DNA from: Edolisoma coerulescens
Lineage: Eukaryota; Chordata; Aves; Passeriformes; Campephagidae
Assembly: GCA_013397115.1 (NCBI GenBank)
Contig: VWZW01004694.1
Coordinates: 6,471 to 70,470, forward strand
Length of the DNA: 64,000 nt
Reading direction: 5' to 3'
Part shown: one piece after another, positions 1 to 12,200 of the stretch
Numbering within the stretch: the stretch's first letter is position 1
How the letters are laid out: each line of letters starts with the position of its first letter
The notes under the pieces: generated by a model
Seen by the model: the letters and a program-made list of their open reading frames with translations, nothing else
Told to the model about the DNA's origin: nothing
Database searches by the model: none
Position numbers and translations under genes: made by a program

Positions 1-218
1 GGCGCGGCAGGGCGGGCGGAGGGGTTCCCCCTTCCGGCCACCGGGAGCATGGGAGCCCCGGGCCGGCTGGGCTCCAGAGCTCGGTCAGCCCTGGGGTGAG
101 GCGGAGCGGGGCCGCGCCGTGCCGGGCCGTGCCGCGCCGCTCCGGGGCCGGGCCGCGCTCCCCGCCGCGCCCGCGGCAAGTTCCGCTGCTCCCGGGGCGC
201 GCAGAGCGCAGCGGAGCG
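1..218 (+). promoter_or_regulatory. KCNH6: KCNH6 CpG-island promoter and 5' UTR (partial)
   Basis: This is very GC- and CpG-rich sequence directly upstream of the KCNH6 start codon, typical of a vertebrate CpG-island promoter with its 5' UTR. No TATA box is seen. The window begins inside it, so the transcription start cannot be placed. The start codon context (gagcgATGc) is modest. A short upstream ORF lies in this leader. Confidence 0.6.
49..99 (+). other. Possible upstream ORF in the KCNH6 leader
   Basis: An ATG at 49 with a purine at -3 (gagcATGg) opens 16 codons and stops at a TGA at 97-99, about 120 bases before the KCNH6 start. If transcription begins upstream of 49, this uORF could reduce translation of the channel. 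It only matters if it lies in the mature leader, which the sequence alone cannot show. Confidence 0.3.
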
Positions 219-294
219 ATGCCGGTGCGCCGGGGCCATGTGGCCCCCCAAAACACCTACCTGGACACCATCATCCGCAAATTTGAAGGACAAA
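219..294 (+). CDS. KCNH6: KCNH6 exon 1 (PAS-cap)
   Basis: The exon encodes residues 1-25 starting MPVRRGHVAPQNTYLDTIIR, the conserved N-terminal cap of ERG channels that regulates slow deactivation. It ends in phase 1 at the donor A|GTGAGT. The start is fixed by family conservation. Confidence 0.95.
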
Positions 295-3200
295 GTGAGT
301 ACCGCACCCTCCGGTCCCGCTCCGCTGCCCCCGCGGCCGGGGTGGCCCCCCAACTTCGGAGCACAGCGGGGAGAGGAGGAGGGGAAGGCGGGAGGGTGTC
401 CCCGGGGGCACGGAGGCGCCCCTGTGACCTCCCGAGGGGGGAGAGGGGTGGGCGACAGCCAGGCAGTGTCCCCGCGGGTATTTATAGACAGGGCGACACA
501 GGGGGACGAGCGATCCCAGCCCCGGTGTTTCCCCGGGGGCTGGGGGGACCGCGACTCCCACAGTCCCCGGACTGGGGGGGTGTGCCCGGGCTGGCGGGGA
601 GGGGGTCCCGGCTGGCTGGACCGGGGGACAGGGTGTACCCCAGCGCAGTCGGGCTCGCTGCCTGTTTGCCTTCAACTCTGCGCTCTCGGCGGCCGCCGTC
701 CCTGGTGAAATGTTGCCATTTGCTGTTGCTCCGAGTAATCCCTTTACATGAATTTTTGGGCTGGTTTTCGTGTCAAATACAGCGAAGAGTCCGTGCACAT
801 CGGGGAGCGCTGGGGTTTGCGTGTGGCTGGGTGGGGGCGCGGGGGCTCCGCTCCCGCTGTCTGGGCACCCCGACGGGGCTGGGTCCCCCCTACAATGCTG
901 GGAGGGGATCAGGGGACTGGGGCCCCCAAAAACTGAGCTCGGGGGGCTTCTGTGGGGTGCTGGGGCTGTGCACCCCTCACTGCCCCGGCTCACCGTGGAT
1001 TTTCTCTGCTGTCCAAGTTTCCCGGGTGGGCAAATTCCCTGGCACTGCCATCCCTGCCAGACCTGCGCTGCCCGGCCCGGCAGTGACTGACGTGACCCTG
1101 GGGATGGAAAGTGAGAAAAACTGTTCCTGGTTCCTATCAGTTCCCCCTGGGAAGCGGTGGCTGGGGAGCAGCGGGGCCACGCGGTGAGGCGTGACAGTGA
1201 GGACGCAGCCAGGCCCCCTGTTCCCTGCCCGCTCCCTGCCCGCACTCTGCCAGCCATGTCGGGCACCAGCTGGGTTCTGCCAAAACATCACCCCACGCTC
1301 CCCCGCGGCATTTTCGTGCTGTGACAGGTGTTGGGAGACACCAAAGCAGCACACCTAGTATCTTCGCTACAGGCGGTGAGTTCTTCCATGCCTGTGGGTG
1401 CCTTCGCCCCGAGCACCGCAGCTCCCATGGGTGTAGCTGCTCCTGGTGAGTCCCCACTGCAGCCAGAGAGGCCCAACGCTTCCCTGCCAGGGCCAGTGCA
1501 GAGCCCTGGTACCGCTGGGACCAAGGCAAAATCTGCAGGTGAGGGCAGGGCAGAAAGCAAACTGGGGGTGGAAATACCCTCAAGGAGACCTGGCTCTGCA
1601 GCTCCTTGCCATCCTGGTCTTGGTCACATCCCTGCGCTCAGCACAGCTTGCTCCGGCGCCCTGCCAGCCCTGTAAATCCTGTCCTGCGCCAGCCCAGCCA
1701 GGATCCAGACTGGATCCAGTCCATGGAGCTGACACTGGATGGGGGAAACTGTTCATCACAGGTGGGGAGTGTGCCCCAGGAGCAGGGCTTCGGGAGAAGG
1801 TCCCCTCCTTGTGCTACCTTCCAGCTGGCAAAGCAATTTGGATATAGAAGGATCGGGAAGAAGGAACTGGGAAACATTTGTCTGTGGTGGTTTGTGCTGT
1901 TTGCAGCATCAGCACCGGCATCAGCCCTGTGTGGGAAACGGAAAGGTGCCGGAGTGGGAGTCCCCCACAAAGGGCCACCAAGGGGCTGTCAGAGGGTGGA
2001 GTGAAGCAGGAGACTTGTGCAGCATCCCTGGGGACACTGGTTTTACTGGCAGGCACTCTCCAGAGCTGGGACTCTGCAGGCGCCACTGGGGAGAGCCCCG
2101 ATGTGCCTGGGAGGGGTCCCCCCACCCCACCAGGTCCCGGCGCTCGGTGCTGCAGCTGTGCACAGGTTTCTCTTGCATTCGGGTGAAATTCCCTGTGAGG
2201 CTGGACTGCAGCAGGGTTCTGGAGCATGCCAGCTGCAGATGCCATTCCTGGGTAATCCAGGAGATTAATTGGGGTCTGGGCTGGGAGGCAGCCTCCAAAT
2301 GGACCCTCTGCTCAGACTTGCCTCCAGCTCCAGCCCCGAGCTGATGCCAAATGCTGAGGGAGATGGTGCTGGGGGGCACATGGCATCCCGTCACGTACAC
2401 ATCCAGCCCCCTGTCACATCCCAACAAGCCTGTCCCACAGCCCAATACTCCCAGATGTCCTTGAAAAAAAATCCAAAATCAAACCAAATCAAAGCCCAAG
2501 ATAAGGATGGAAGCGGCTCCATGTGGGCTGGATGATGTAGGCTGTGCAGCGCTGCCACACACCCTGGCAAGGCAGTGAGTCTGGCCCCAGCCCAGCCTAG
2601 GTGGCTGCAGCGCCAGGAGGGAATGGGCCAGCATCATTTCCTGCCTCAGTTTCCCCTTTCCTTCACTTGAGCACATTTCTTTTTGAGCACAGGGGCCACA
2701 AAGCCCAGCGGGGTCTGGATTTCACCTTCAGCCCAAAGGCACAATTATCCTATAAAACACCAGGAGAATCATTAATGTGATGGGTTTCACCCCTGCTTCC
2801 CATGAAGCCAAGCCTCATGCTCACTCCTCCTCTTGCCCCTTGCCTGACTTCAGTCAAATCTGAGCAAGGGTGGAAAGTCTCTGAGATAACTCAGGTCCCT
2901 GATAAGCTCCTGGGAAGGGACAGAGGCTGCAGCTCTCCTTCTGCCTGCAGTGCCGGTCAGGGACAGATTGCCCATGTATTAGACAGCAGAGAGTCCCCAC
3001 ATGCCAGTGGTGAGATGTCAAGGCTGCAGGGATTGGCCAACCCCAGCAAAAACTGCATCTACTGAGAAACTCCCTTTGGGTCTCCCTGTCCCCACAGTCT
3101 CAAATTCACATGAAACTGGGGACACTTTCTCTCTCTGAAGAGCAGAGCAGTTCCTGGGATGCTGTGGGCTGAGGTCAGCCACCCTCCCCCCAGACCTGTC

Positions 3201-6200
3201 ACCGGTGTCCCCAGGGATCCTGTCTCTGCATAAGCCCCACAGCGGGCGACATCAAAAATCACAAGCTCCCCCCCTGCACCCAGGCTGTCCCCAGTCCCTG
3301 TGGGTCCCCGCCACCCCTCTGAGCCTCGTGCTCTCCTGCCTCCCCGCAGACCGCAAGTTCCTCATTGCCAACGCCCAGATGGAGAACTGTGCCATCATCT
3401 ACTGCAACGACGGCTTCTGCGAGATGTTCGGCTACTCCCGCGTGGAGGTGATGCAGCGTCCCTGCACCTGCGACTTCCTCACCGGCCCCGACACCACCAA
3501 GAGCTCCATCGCCCAGCTCACCCAGGCCCTGCTCGGCTCCGAGGAGTGCAAGCTCGAGATCCTCTACTACCGCAAAGACAGTAAGAGTCGCTTTTTTGGG
3601 GTGATCCAGTGGTGGGAGGTGTGATCTGCCCTGAAGCCAGATCTGAAGCCAGTGGTGGGAGGCAAACAGGATCTGATGCTACCAGGGCATCAGGATTGCA
3701 CCCAGGCTCAGGGCTTTGCTGAGAGCAAATCCATAGTGGCTCCTGGTGGGATGGAGGCATCTCTGCTGTGATGGAGCACACTGGGACCTTGAGCAATGGA
3801 GGATGTTGCCAGATTATTTGGGAATCAGGTCATTTATCAGCTCTTGGGGATGACTCAGAGCTCCTGGGACAAGCAATGGCACTGCTTGTGGGATCCCTGC
3901 ACCAGGAATGAGAATCCAGTGGGAAGCCCATGGGGAAGCCCAGCTGGGACACAGGTCTCCCAGTCTGTGCTCCAAGAGGAGATGAGACAGACCCCTCATC
4001 TCTGCTGAGAGTGGGTGCAGCTGATGGCCTCAGAGCTGCCTTTCCAGTGAGCAGGATGCGGCTGTGCGTGCACAGATGGAATTACGTTAAGATGAAAATG
4101 AAGCTTTGATGGAAAATACGAGTGATTAGTTCTAATACGGCAGGAAGTTAAATAAATATTTAGTTCTTGATGCTGCAAAACAGCAGTGGCCAGGGCTCCC
4201 AGGGGCAGGGGAATGCAGGTCTGGTGCTCACGGGAGGTTAAAAATATGAAGTGTTTCCCTTTTTTAACCTGTGGAGCTTTCCCATCACTTCAGATTGTAT
4301 TGATGGGGGCTTGGCCTGAGCACGGGGCTGCGCCCCACTGCTGGCAGCTCCCGGGCAGCCAGTTAGAGGAGAACCACTGGAAGCAAAAGGAAGGAGCAGG
4401 CAGGAACCCTGGCTCCCAGCCCAGCACCCTATCTTGGGGGCTGGCACCCAGATGTCCTGGCCTCCCTCCCAGACCCTATCTCCCGGGCTGGCATCCAGGT
4501 GCCAGCGTATCGGCCCCCGGAGTTATTCACTGGCAGCACCTCTGCGTGTTATCCCGGCGTTATCCCAGCGGGGCCTGACCCTGCGTGGTGGCAGGATCAG
4601 GCCTCTCGGTCGAGGCTCTTCCTGTGGGGCCAGTCCTGGGTGGAGAGGGGCTGTGAGTGGTGCCAGGGCTGGGTGCAAGTCCCCCCTCAGCAGCTGCAGG
4701 GCCTGGCTGGAGCCCAGCGCAGTGCGGGAGACACACAGAGAAGCGGCACACGCTGTCGCCCTGCTCCCTTCCCAGTGCCAGTGCGTGGCCATGCACTGGC
4801 CGTGGCAAGGACAGCATGTGCAGCCCTGTTCCATTTCCTCCCTCCCTCCCTCAGGATAGTTTCCCACTCCATCCCTGGGGACTGCTTGGCTTGCCAGCCC
4901 GATCGATCCATCGCCGTGCTCCCTGCTTTGAAGCATTCCTGCTGGGCTCACGGGATGCTCGGTGCTGTCCTCAGAGCCCTGCTCTTCCTCTAGGCCATGG
5001 GGAACTCTCAGTGCAGCTCTGAGCTGCTTTCTTCTCTTCTTTATTAAAAAAGAGGGGAAAAAATAAAAAAGCCCAGAAGCAAACCCTTCATGTCTATTTT
5101 TAAAACCCAACCCCACCAGCAGTACGCTTTCCAATTGTTTCCCCCCAGCACTCAGCCTGCGACTGCTCGGCCCATTATAAATGGGTCTTATCGGCGAAGA
5201 AAAGGCTTCTGCATTATAGGGAGCTGCTGCTTAATTAGCCGGCGGAGCTCCGAACCTGCCTGTCCTCCTTTTCATACCAGCAGCACCAATCTCCAGCCTC
5301 GACCTGCTGTTTATTACTGCGGTACTCCCAGCTCTGCAGCTCGCGGGGTTGTTTCCTCGCTTTTCTGGCTGACAGAGGCAAAATTATACCCAAAATCTGC
5401 CTGTTGGAGCCACCCAAGCAGGGCCAGGGTGGGATGGATAGAGGTAGGTAGGAAGGGGGCACCCAAGGGTGTCTGGGCCAGTGGGTTCTGGGGACAGGCA
5501 GGATGCGAGTGGTGGGGTGATGCGTGTCCCTGGGGACAGCCTGGCTGCTCAGTCGCCACCCGGATGCCCACGCTGTCATCACCTAATTATAAACAGAGCC
5601 AAAAGAGCCAGGGGCGCCAACAGCGAGCCCAGCTCTGAAATGGAACCAAGAACCAAATACCTGTGGGGGAAGATGGCACCAGCCCAGCCAGGGCAGCTGT
5701 CCCTCCCTGCCACGCCAGCCCCAAAAAGGCCTCGGCAAGAGAGAAGAGCCCGTTCGCAGCGCGTGTGGGCTCTAATCCCCAGCTCAAAGCTGGGAGATCA
5801 GTGAAAAGTTAATTTCCTTACAAGATGCTACACAGCTGGGACTGCCCCAGACAGGGGGGTCAGCACGGGATCAGCTCCTGCCGCAGCGAGGAGCAGCCAC
5901 GGCCTCCAGGCCTGGGGACACACTGTCCACTGCGGCCAGGGCGAGCTCAAATCCTCCAGCATCCCCTGAGGATGACACCGAGGAGCTGGTGGAGCTGAGC
6001 TGCATCCAGGGTTGGGTTTTTTCCCTCCCCAGGGGTGATGTTTTGCAGTGAAGCCACTGGCCAGGGCTCACGGGGTCCCCAGAGCGGAAGGTGGCCGCAG
6101 GTGCTGAGTGCCACAGGGCTAGCATGGCCTGAGCAGCAGCAGCTGGTGGCACTCGCTCCGCTTAATCTGCATGAATGTGATGCTGATGAATATGAAAGGG

Positions 6201-9200
6201 GAGATGTGGCTGTGACAGCTGGAGCAGCTGGTGGGGCAGCCCCAGCCCCTCCATCCCATCCCCTCCTGGGCAGAGCCCACAGCTTGTCCCCTCCAGCAGC
6301 AGTTTGTGTCAGTCCCCTTGGAACCGGGATTAGGGACCAGGATTACGGACCCGGCAAATTCATAACACTGGTGTGGAAACCGGGATTTTCCCCTGGGGGC
6401 TCCAGGAGTGGGAGGGTCAGAGAGTGATTGGGGTGCCCAGTGTCACTCAGCATGTCCCCCAGCAGGTCCCCATGGGGGGCCCGAGCAGGCAGCCAGGCAG
6501 GCATGGGTTGGGAAGTGTCACCACACCCAAAGGGGGCAGGGGCACTCGTGACATGTCCCCTCTGTCCCCAGCCCAGGGCACATCTATCCGACTGTCCGTG
6601 GCACTGCAGCTCTCCAGCAGCTGCTGCCAGGAAGCCTGGCTAAGGCAGGCGGGGATGGATCCAGCCAGGGTTTCTCCAGACAGCTTTGTAAACAGCAACA
6701 TGTGACGTGCCCAAAGGGTGCACCGGGAGCAGGAGGGCAAATCCCACCAGCAACTGCTGGATCCTGGCACTGTCAGGGATTTGGTGCTGGCAGCCCCAGG
6801 GAGCCTCTGCTCCTGCCCCATGGGGTGGTCAAGGCAGGACTAAGGAGACTTCTTGGGTGTTGGAGGAGCAGGAAGGCACAGCCAGCTGACAAACCCCAAC
6901 CCCAAGTTGAGCTCTTGGCTTGTACAAGCCCATGGGGTTTATGCCAAGCCAGGGCTGTTTGCTGTTTGCTTTAAGGGTCAGGCTGTGACCTCGGGAAAGG
7001 GATGGACACCATGGCCCAGCTCCAGATGGGAGCTTATAAACATCCCGCCTCACAATGGCAAAAGCTCTGGTCCCAGAGATCCTGTGCTGTGGAGCCAATT
7101 CTGCCATCCTTGCATCTTGCCAACCCCCTGTATTGACCCAGGACCCCTTTTGGCTCTGGGGGATCAGAACATCCTTCCACCTGCACCCAAAACCACCCTG
7201 CTAGGCTTGGATCTTTCTTGTGGCCACATTTTGGTGGGTACCCTCAGCCACCTGACATTCCTGGTTATCCTTCGCCACTGCTGACCCAGCCAGTGAGGCC
7301 TGTAAGCACAGGAATCCCTGCCCTTCCTCACCACACACAGGAACCTCCATCCTGCTGATGTTACTTAATAAGGTCATTTTTGCTGGCCTGGCGTCCTGGC
7401 GGGTTTCAGTCTCCTGATGCCCTGTCTGGGTGTGGGGAGAGGAGCCAGGGCAGACCCCGTGTTGCACATCCCCTCCCTGTGCAGGGGGATGCAGACCTGC
7501 AGGGGCTCACCCCAGGTCCCAAGGGTGACCCATCTCCCACTAGCTCAGACTCTATCTCCATTTTTTTTCCATCCCACCTCAGGGATTTGCTTTAGGGCCT
7601 CCCAGCAATCTGCACTTTCCTTTGAAGTTCTACCCAGCCCTGACACTGATTTATCCCAGGATGGGAGCACAGCTTGGCCCTCCAAGCTTCTCTCTGGACA
7701 TGCTAGCCATCCCCGGAGCACAGCTCTGTTCCCACCCCTGTCCCCGTCCCCTCCGTGCCCTTCCCAGCCCCTCTCCTCTGCTCCTTTATATAATACCACT
7801 ATAGATTTAGCCACTCTGCCATGAGACCCTGCAGATTAAATCTCCTGGCCGGGGGGAGGGCAGGCCTGGGTAAGAGCTCCGAGGGCAGATTAATAGCTCG
7901 CTTTTTTAATATTCATAACAATACTGGCTTGTGTCCGGCTCTGGAAACCCCCGTGTCCTGTTGATTAGTTTAATACTGATGATACTGACAAATGCATTAA
8001 CCACCGGTGGCTGCGGGGGATAAGAGGGACAGGGAGGGAGGGCCCTCAACGATGACATTTTTAATGTTATTAAGTGCTGGCTTTTATCGAGGTCAGAAGA
8101 CACGGTGGGTCAGAAAGCACAAACCTCCAGGCACTCGCTCGGCTTGGGGGAGGTGGGCTGGGTGCTGGAAGATCAAACCCAGGAGTTTAGGGAATGAGCT
8201 GGTTTTCCCAGCCCGTACAAGCCCACCACATTGGCTGTGGGACCCTTCAAACCAGCATCCCTGTCGTAGCCCACCTGCCGAGCCCTTTCTGCAGCCCCCG
8301 GGCTGGGTTTCACCCCAGATGGGCACAGGCACCCTCATGCAGGTGGCCACAGAGCACAGGCAGGTTGTGAATGCCCCCAGGGCTCCTCCAAGAGATCATT
8401 TGGATAAAATTAGATGGATGGAGACAGATTAGCTGAACAGCTGAAGGGAAGAGACAGTCAGATGGATGGGGACAGTCGATCGAGGAACAAGGATGGGAGG
8501 GCAGGCCTGAGGTCCCTCCCGGGGCTGGCTCAGACCACGGGTGCTACAGCAGGTCTGGGGTGCCTGGTTTTTGGGAAGAAAGATGGGGAGGCTCAGCATT
8601 CAGCAGAGCCCAGGCTGGCTCACCACAGGGAAACTGAGTCATGGCAGAGGGTGCCAGGGGTCTCCCAGCTGCAGCCTCTCCACAGAGCTGGGGGTACCCC
8701 AAATCACAGCTGCACAGAGATCCCAAATCTTAGGAGAATGCCCTGTCTTTGGGCCAGGCTTAAGGGAATCTGCTGCTCCCATCCCTGGCTCTGATACTCC
8801 CTCTTTCCCATGACACCTCCATGCTATGCAATGTGGGTCTGAGCAAGGCCCTGAGTTCCTGGCATGCAGGGCTGTGCCTGGTGGGGCCACTTTTGAGGTG
8901 ATTCCTCTGGTTTTGGAGGGTCTCAGACCCAATTAACTTCTGATCAACCCTGAATTGGCCAGGCAGTTGGACTAGATTATTGCTGTAGCTCCCTTGCAAC
9001 AGAAATATTCTATTCTATTTAATTTAAGAAGGGATCAGTGAGGGGCTCACAGCAACATTGGCCAGGGCTGCTCAAGCTCAGCACCTCCCAGATTTGCAGG
9101 ATCAAACCAGGCACCAGCTGCCACCCAAACCCACCCCCAGCTACCTCCCAGCTGCTCCTTATATCCCTCCAACTGGATGTAACTGGGCCCAGTTTTCAGC

Positions 9201-12200
9201 TGTTCAGCACTGGCCATGGGGTTAACCCTTTCCATGCCACATGGGGCCTGCTGTGATCTAGCCCCCCTGAGAACAGCTCAGAGCCCATCCCCTCCCACAG
9301 CCATGGAGGAACTGAGGAAGGAAACGTGAAGCGGTGCAGGAATGTAGGAGGGCAGAGCACCTGAGCCAGGACTGGACTACCTGGATCAGAATTCCCAGTC
9401 CAGGGGCAAGCATGGAGTTGATGGCTGCCCATGCCAATGAACCACGTGGGTTCCAGGAAGTTGGTGATGCTTCAAAATCACCCCGGGGGAAAAAAACTCC
9501 TCATTTTCTAAGACACCAAAGGAGAAAGCACCCGTGAGCGGGCTCAGCTGTGCAGGGCCCCTGCACACACCAGCACCAGCATCGACACCGGCAGAGCCAC
9601 GGCGTCCTGGGGATGGCACCGTGCCACCCCACCGGGCACGTGCCACCTCAGCATCACCCAGGACACCTCACTCCCAGGGCATCTCTGGTCTAAAGATCCC
9701 TAAAAATCCTGACAAAGGGAGGGCAAAGAGCTCACTTGTTCCTGCTCCACACACAGGTAGCCTGCTGTGTGCCCGTGCAGCCCTTCCAAACAGCTTTATC
9801 TGCCAGAAATCCACCCCCTCCTCCGCAGATCACACGTTTAAGTGGATTTCCACTCCCTGTGGTGACCAATGGAGGATGGAAGGAAGGAATGAGGGAGGAA
9901 GGAAGGAATGAGGGAGGGAGGAAGGAATGAGGGAGGAAGGAAGGAATGAGGGAGGAAGGAAGGAAGGAAGGAAGNGAAAGAATCCCAGCTGCTGGGGTCT
10001 TTAAACAGATTTCACCATATCTATTTCTTTCCCGTTCTTGTGCCTGTGTGTGTGTCCGTGTATGTGCACATCCCTGACGTCACAGCAGATTTTGAAGTTG
10101 CCCGATGCCGGCCATCTGCTCCTGATTACGGGAGGCCCTGAGCTCCTTAAAATTATACGCAGAAAGGCCGACATGCCCCTCCCGGCTGGAGCGTGGCCAC
10201 GGCCAGGGCGGGAGAGCGCTGGATGGGGCCGGCAGCGCAGCCCTGCCCGATCCGCTAATCCCCGGTGATCAGAGCAGGGGGAAGGCGAGACCAGGGATCT
10301 GCACGGGCAAAAACTGCCGAGGAAGGAGGTGGCTTGGCTCCATACCGGCTGGAATGGTACCTGAGTGCTCCACCGACCCTAGGGGTTTTGGGATAGGAGC
10401 TTGGGGATGCTCAGGGGGTTTTGCCAGCGGGATTGTGGCAGCGGCTGTGGCTCGGGGGGTCCCGCTCCCACCAGTGCCAAAGCAACAGCAGACAGCTCAA
10501 GGAAGGGACTCACAGTGATTATACCCTCAGGTAGGGTTTTGGGGGGATTTGGTGGGAATAAAGCTGGCAAAGGAGGTGGCAAACCACCTGTAGCCTTCAC
10601 TTGGTGCTTTGGAAAAGACCTGCAGGTGTTTTCAGTTGCCTCTAATTGCAGACTGGTACCTGGCTGCTGCACAAGAAGAGCCACAGGGTCGAGCTGACAT
10701 CCAACAGGAAAATCCCTGTGGCCACATTTGGGATCTTCCTCACAGCCTCCATCCCTCCCAGGACACTGAGCCAGTCCTTGTGCTTTCTTTGTGCCGCAGT
10801 TCCCCCATGGCAGGACAAGACAAGGCCATGCCTGACCACTTCGTGCCTTTAGGGGATGTCCTTGGGGACCATCCCACTGATCCCACCCGGTCCTGCTGCC
10901 CACGTGGTCGGGCTCACCCCCATTGCCTGCATCCAGTCCCCAAAAACTGTCTGGTGATTGCAGGGCAATTAACTGCAGCGTGATTACAAGCAGGATGCTT
11001 AATGAGGTTAAACCACTACCTGGGACTTCCTGAGCTCTTAATTACTCACTCTTTAATTGCTGCTCACAAGTACATTAATATAAATGACTGTCTGGGACAG
11101 AAAAAAGAGATGTGATCAGTGTGATTGGGATGCTTCAGGGAAATGGCCCTTTCCCAGGGCTCAGATCATGTTCCATATCCTCCACTCCCCACCAGCAGGG
11201 ATTACACCCATCAAAGTGCTTAAAAACCCACTTTTCTGCCAAGAGTGTTTGGTGCTGGGGGAGGGCAGAATCTCCTGTGCAGCCCCCCTGAGCCTGTCTC
11301 TGCTCGGCAGCCTCGTGTTTCCGCTGCCTGGTGGACGTGGTGCCCGTGAAGAACGAGGAAGGCGTTGTCATCATGTTCATCCTCAACTTCGAGGATCTGG
11401 CACAGCTCATTGCCAAGAGCACGGGGCGGAGCCTGCACCAGCGCCTGTCGCAGAGCTGGAACAAAGGTGGGTGTCTGGTGGGACCTGGGAGGGCAGCGCA
11501 GCACCCTCATCCCATGGTTTTCTTGGGAGCACGTGGGGACTGAAGGATGCACCTATGGGCAGGATCCTGCACGGGAAGAGGTTTGTGGTTGTGCACAGCC
11601 GCAGCTCTGCCTGGTCAGGGACTGGGCCAGCCAAACCCCAGCTGGGTGGGAAAAGGCTGTTTGAGCCAGCTGTGCTCCCCTCACATCCACACCTGCCTGC
11701 ACACACTTCCCGAAATCCCAGAGACCTGGGAGCAGGGCTGGGGACTGACCCCCTGCATGGGATGGTGCATTTTTATGAGAGGAGGTCTCGCTGCAAGTGG
11801 AGCCATGGAGTCCCTCCGTGAACCCCCCGCATTGCTGATCTCTTCCACATTTAACACTGGCTTGGGCTGGAGGTGCTGGTGTGGGACAGGACCTGTGTGC
11901 GGGGTCACCAGGAGGGCCAGGGGACATCTGGTGTCACCAACAGCATGGCTGTGCTGTGGGGATGTCACTGCAGGCGAATGGCACAAGGATGGCTGCACTG
12001 CGACAGCTCAGCCTGCCCCAGCTTCAGGCTGTTCCCTGCTCTCCTAGGCTCATTCCAGGGTTTTGGAGACAGTGGAAAATTCAGATTCCCTTTTTTGGGA
12101 AGACTGAATCAAAGGGAAGCTGTGGTGAGGCTCTCGAGGGGATGTGGATATTCAGGGATGCAGATATTAGACCTGACAAAGAGACGTAGCTTCTAAATCT

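Larger units (their letters stand above)
3581..11310 (+). other. KCNH6: KCNH6 intron 2
   Basis: At 7.7 kb this is the longest KCNH6 intron. It contains a CR1 tail (about 8935-9021), a GGAAGGAATGAGGGA minisatellite (about 9869-9980), an exact CRE palindrome at 10075, and three AT-rich blocks with homeodomain-like sites (listed separately) that stand out from the GC-rich background. No further coding exon was recognised. Confidence 0.7.

Noticed and set aside
96..1187. 363-codon + strand frame through KCNH6 exon 1 and intron 1
   Set aside because: It contains the true MPVRRGHV start internally, but continues past the conserved splice donor into intron. Only 219-294 is coding.
271..1266. 331-codon minus-strand frame opposite KCNH6 exon 1/intron 1
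   Set aside because: GC-rich shadow frame with biased composition and no recognisable domain.
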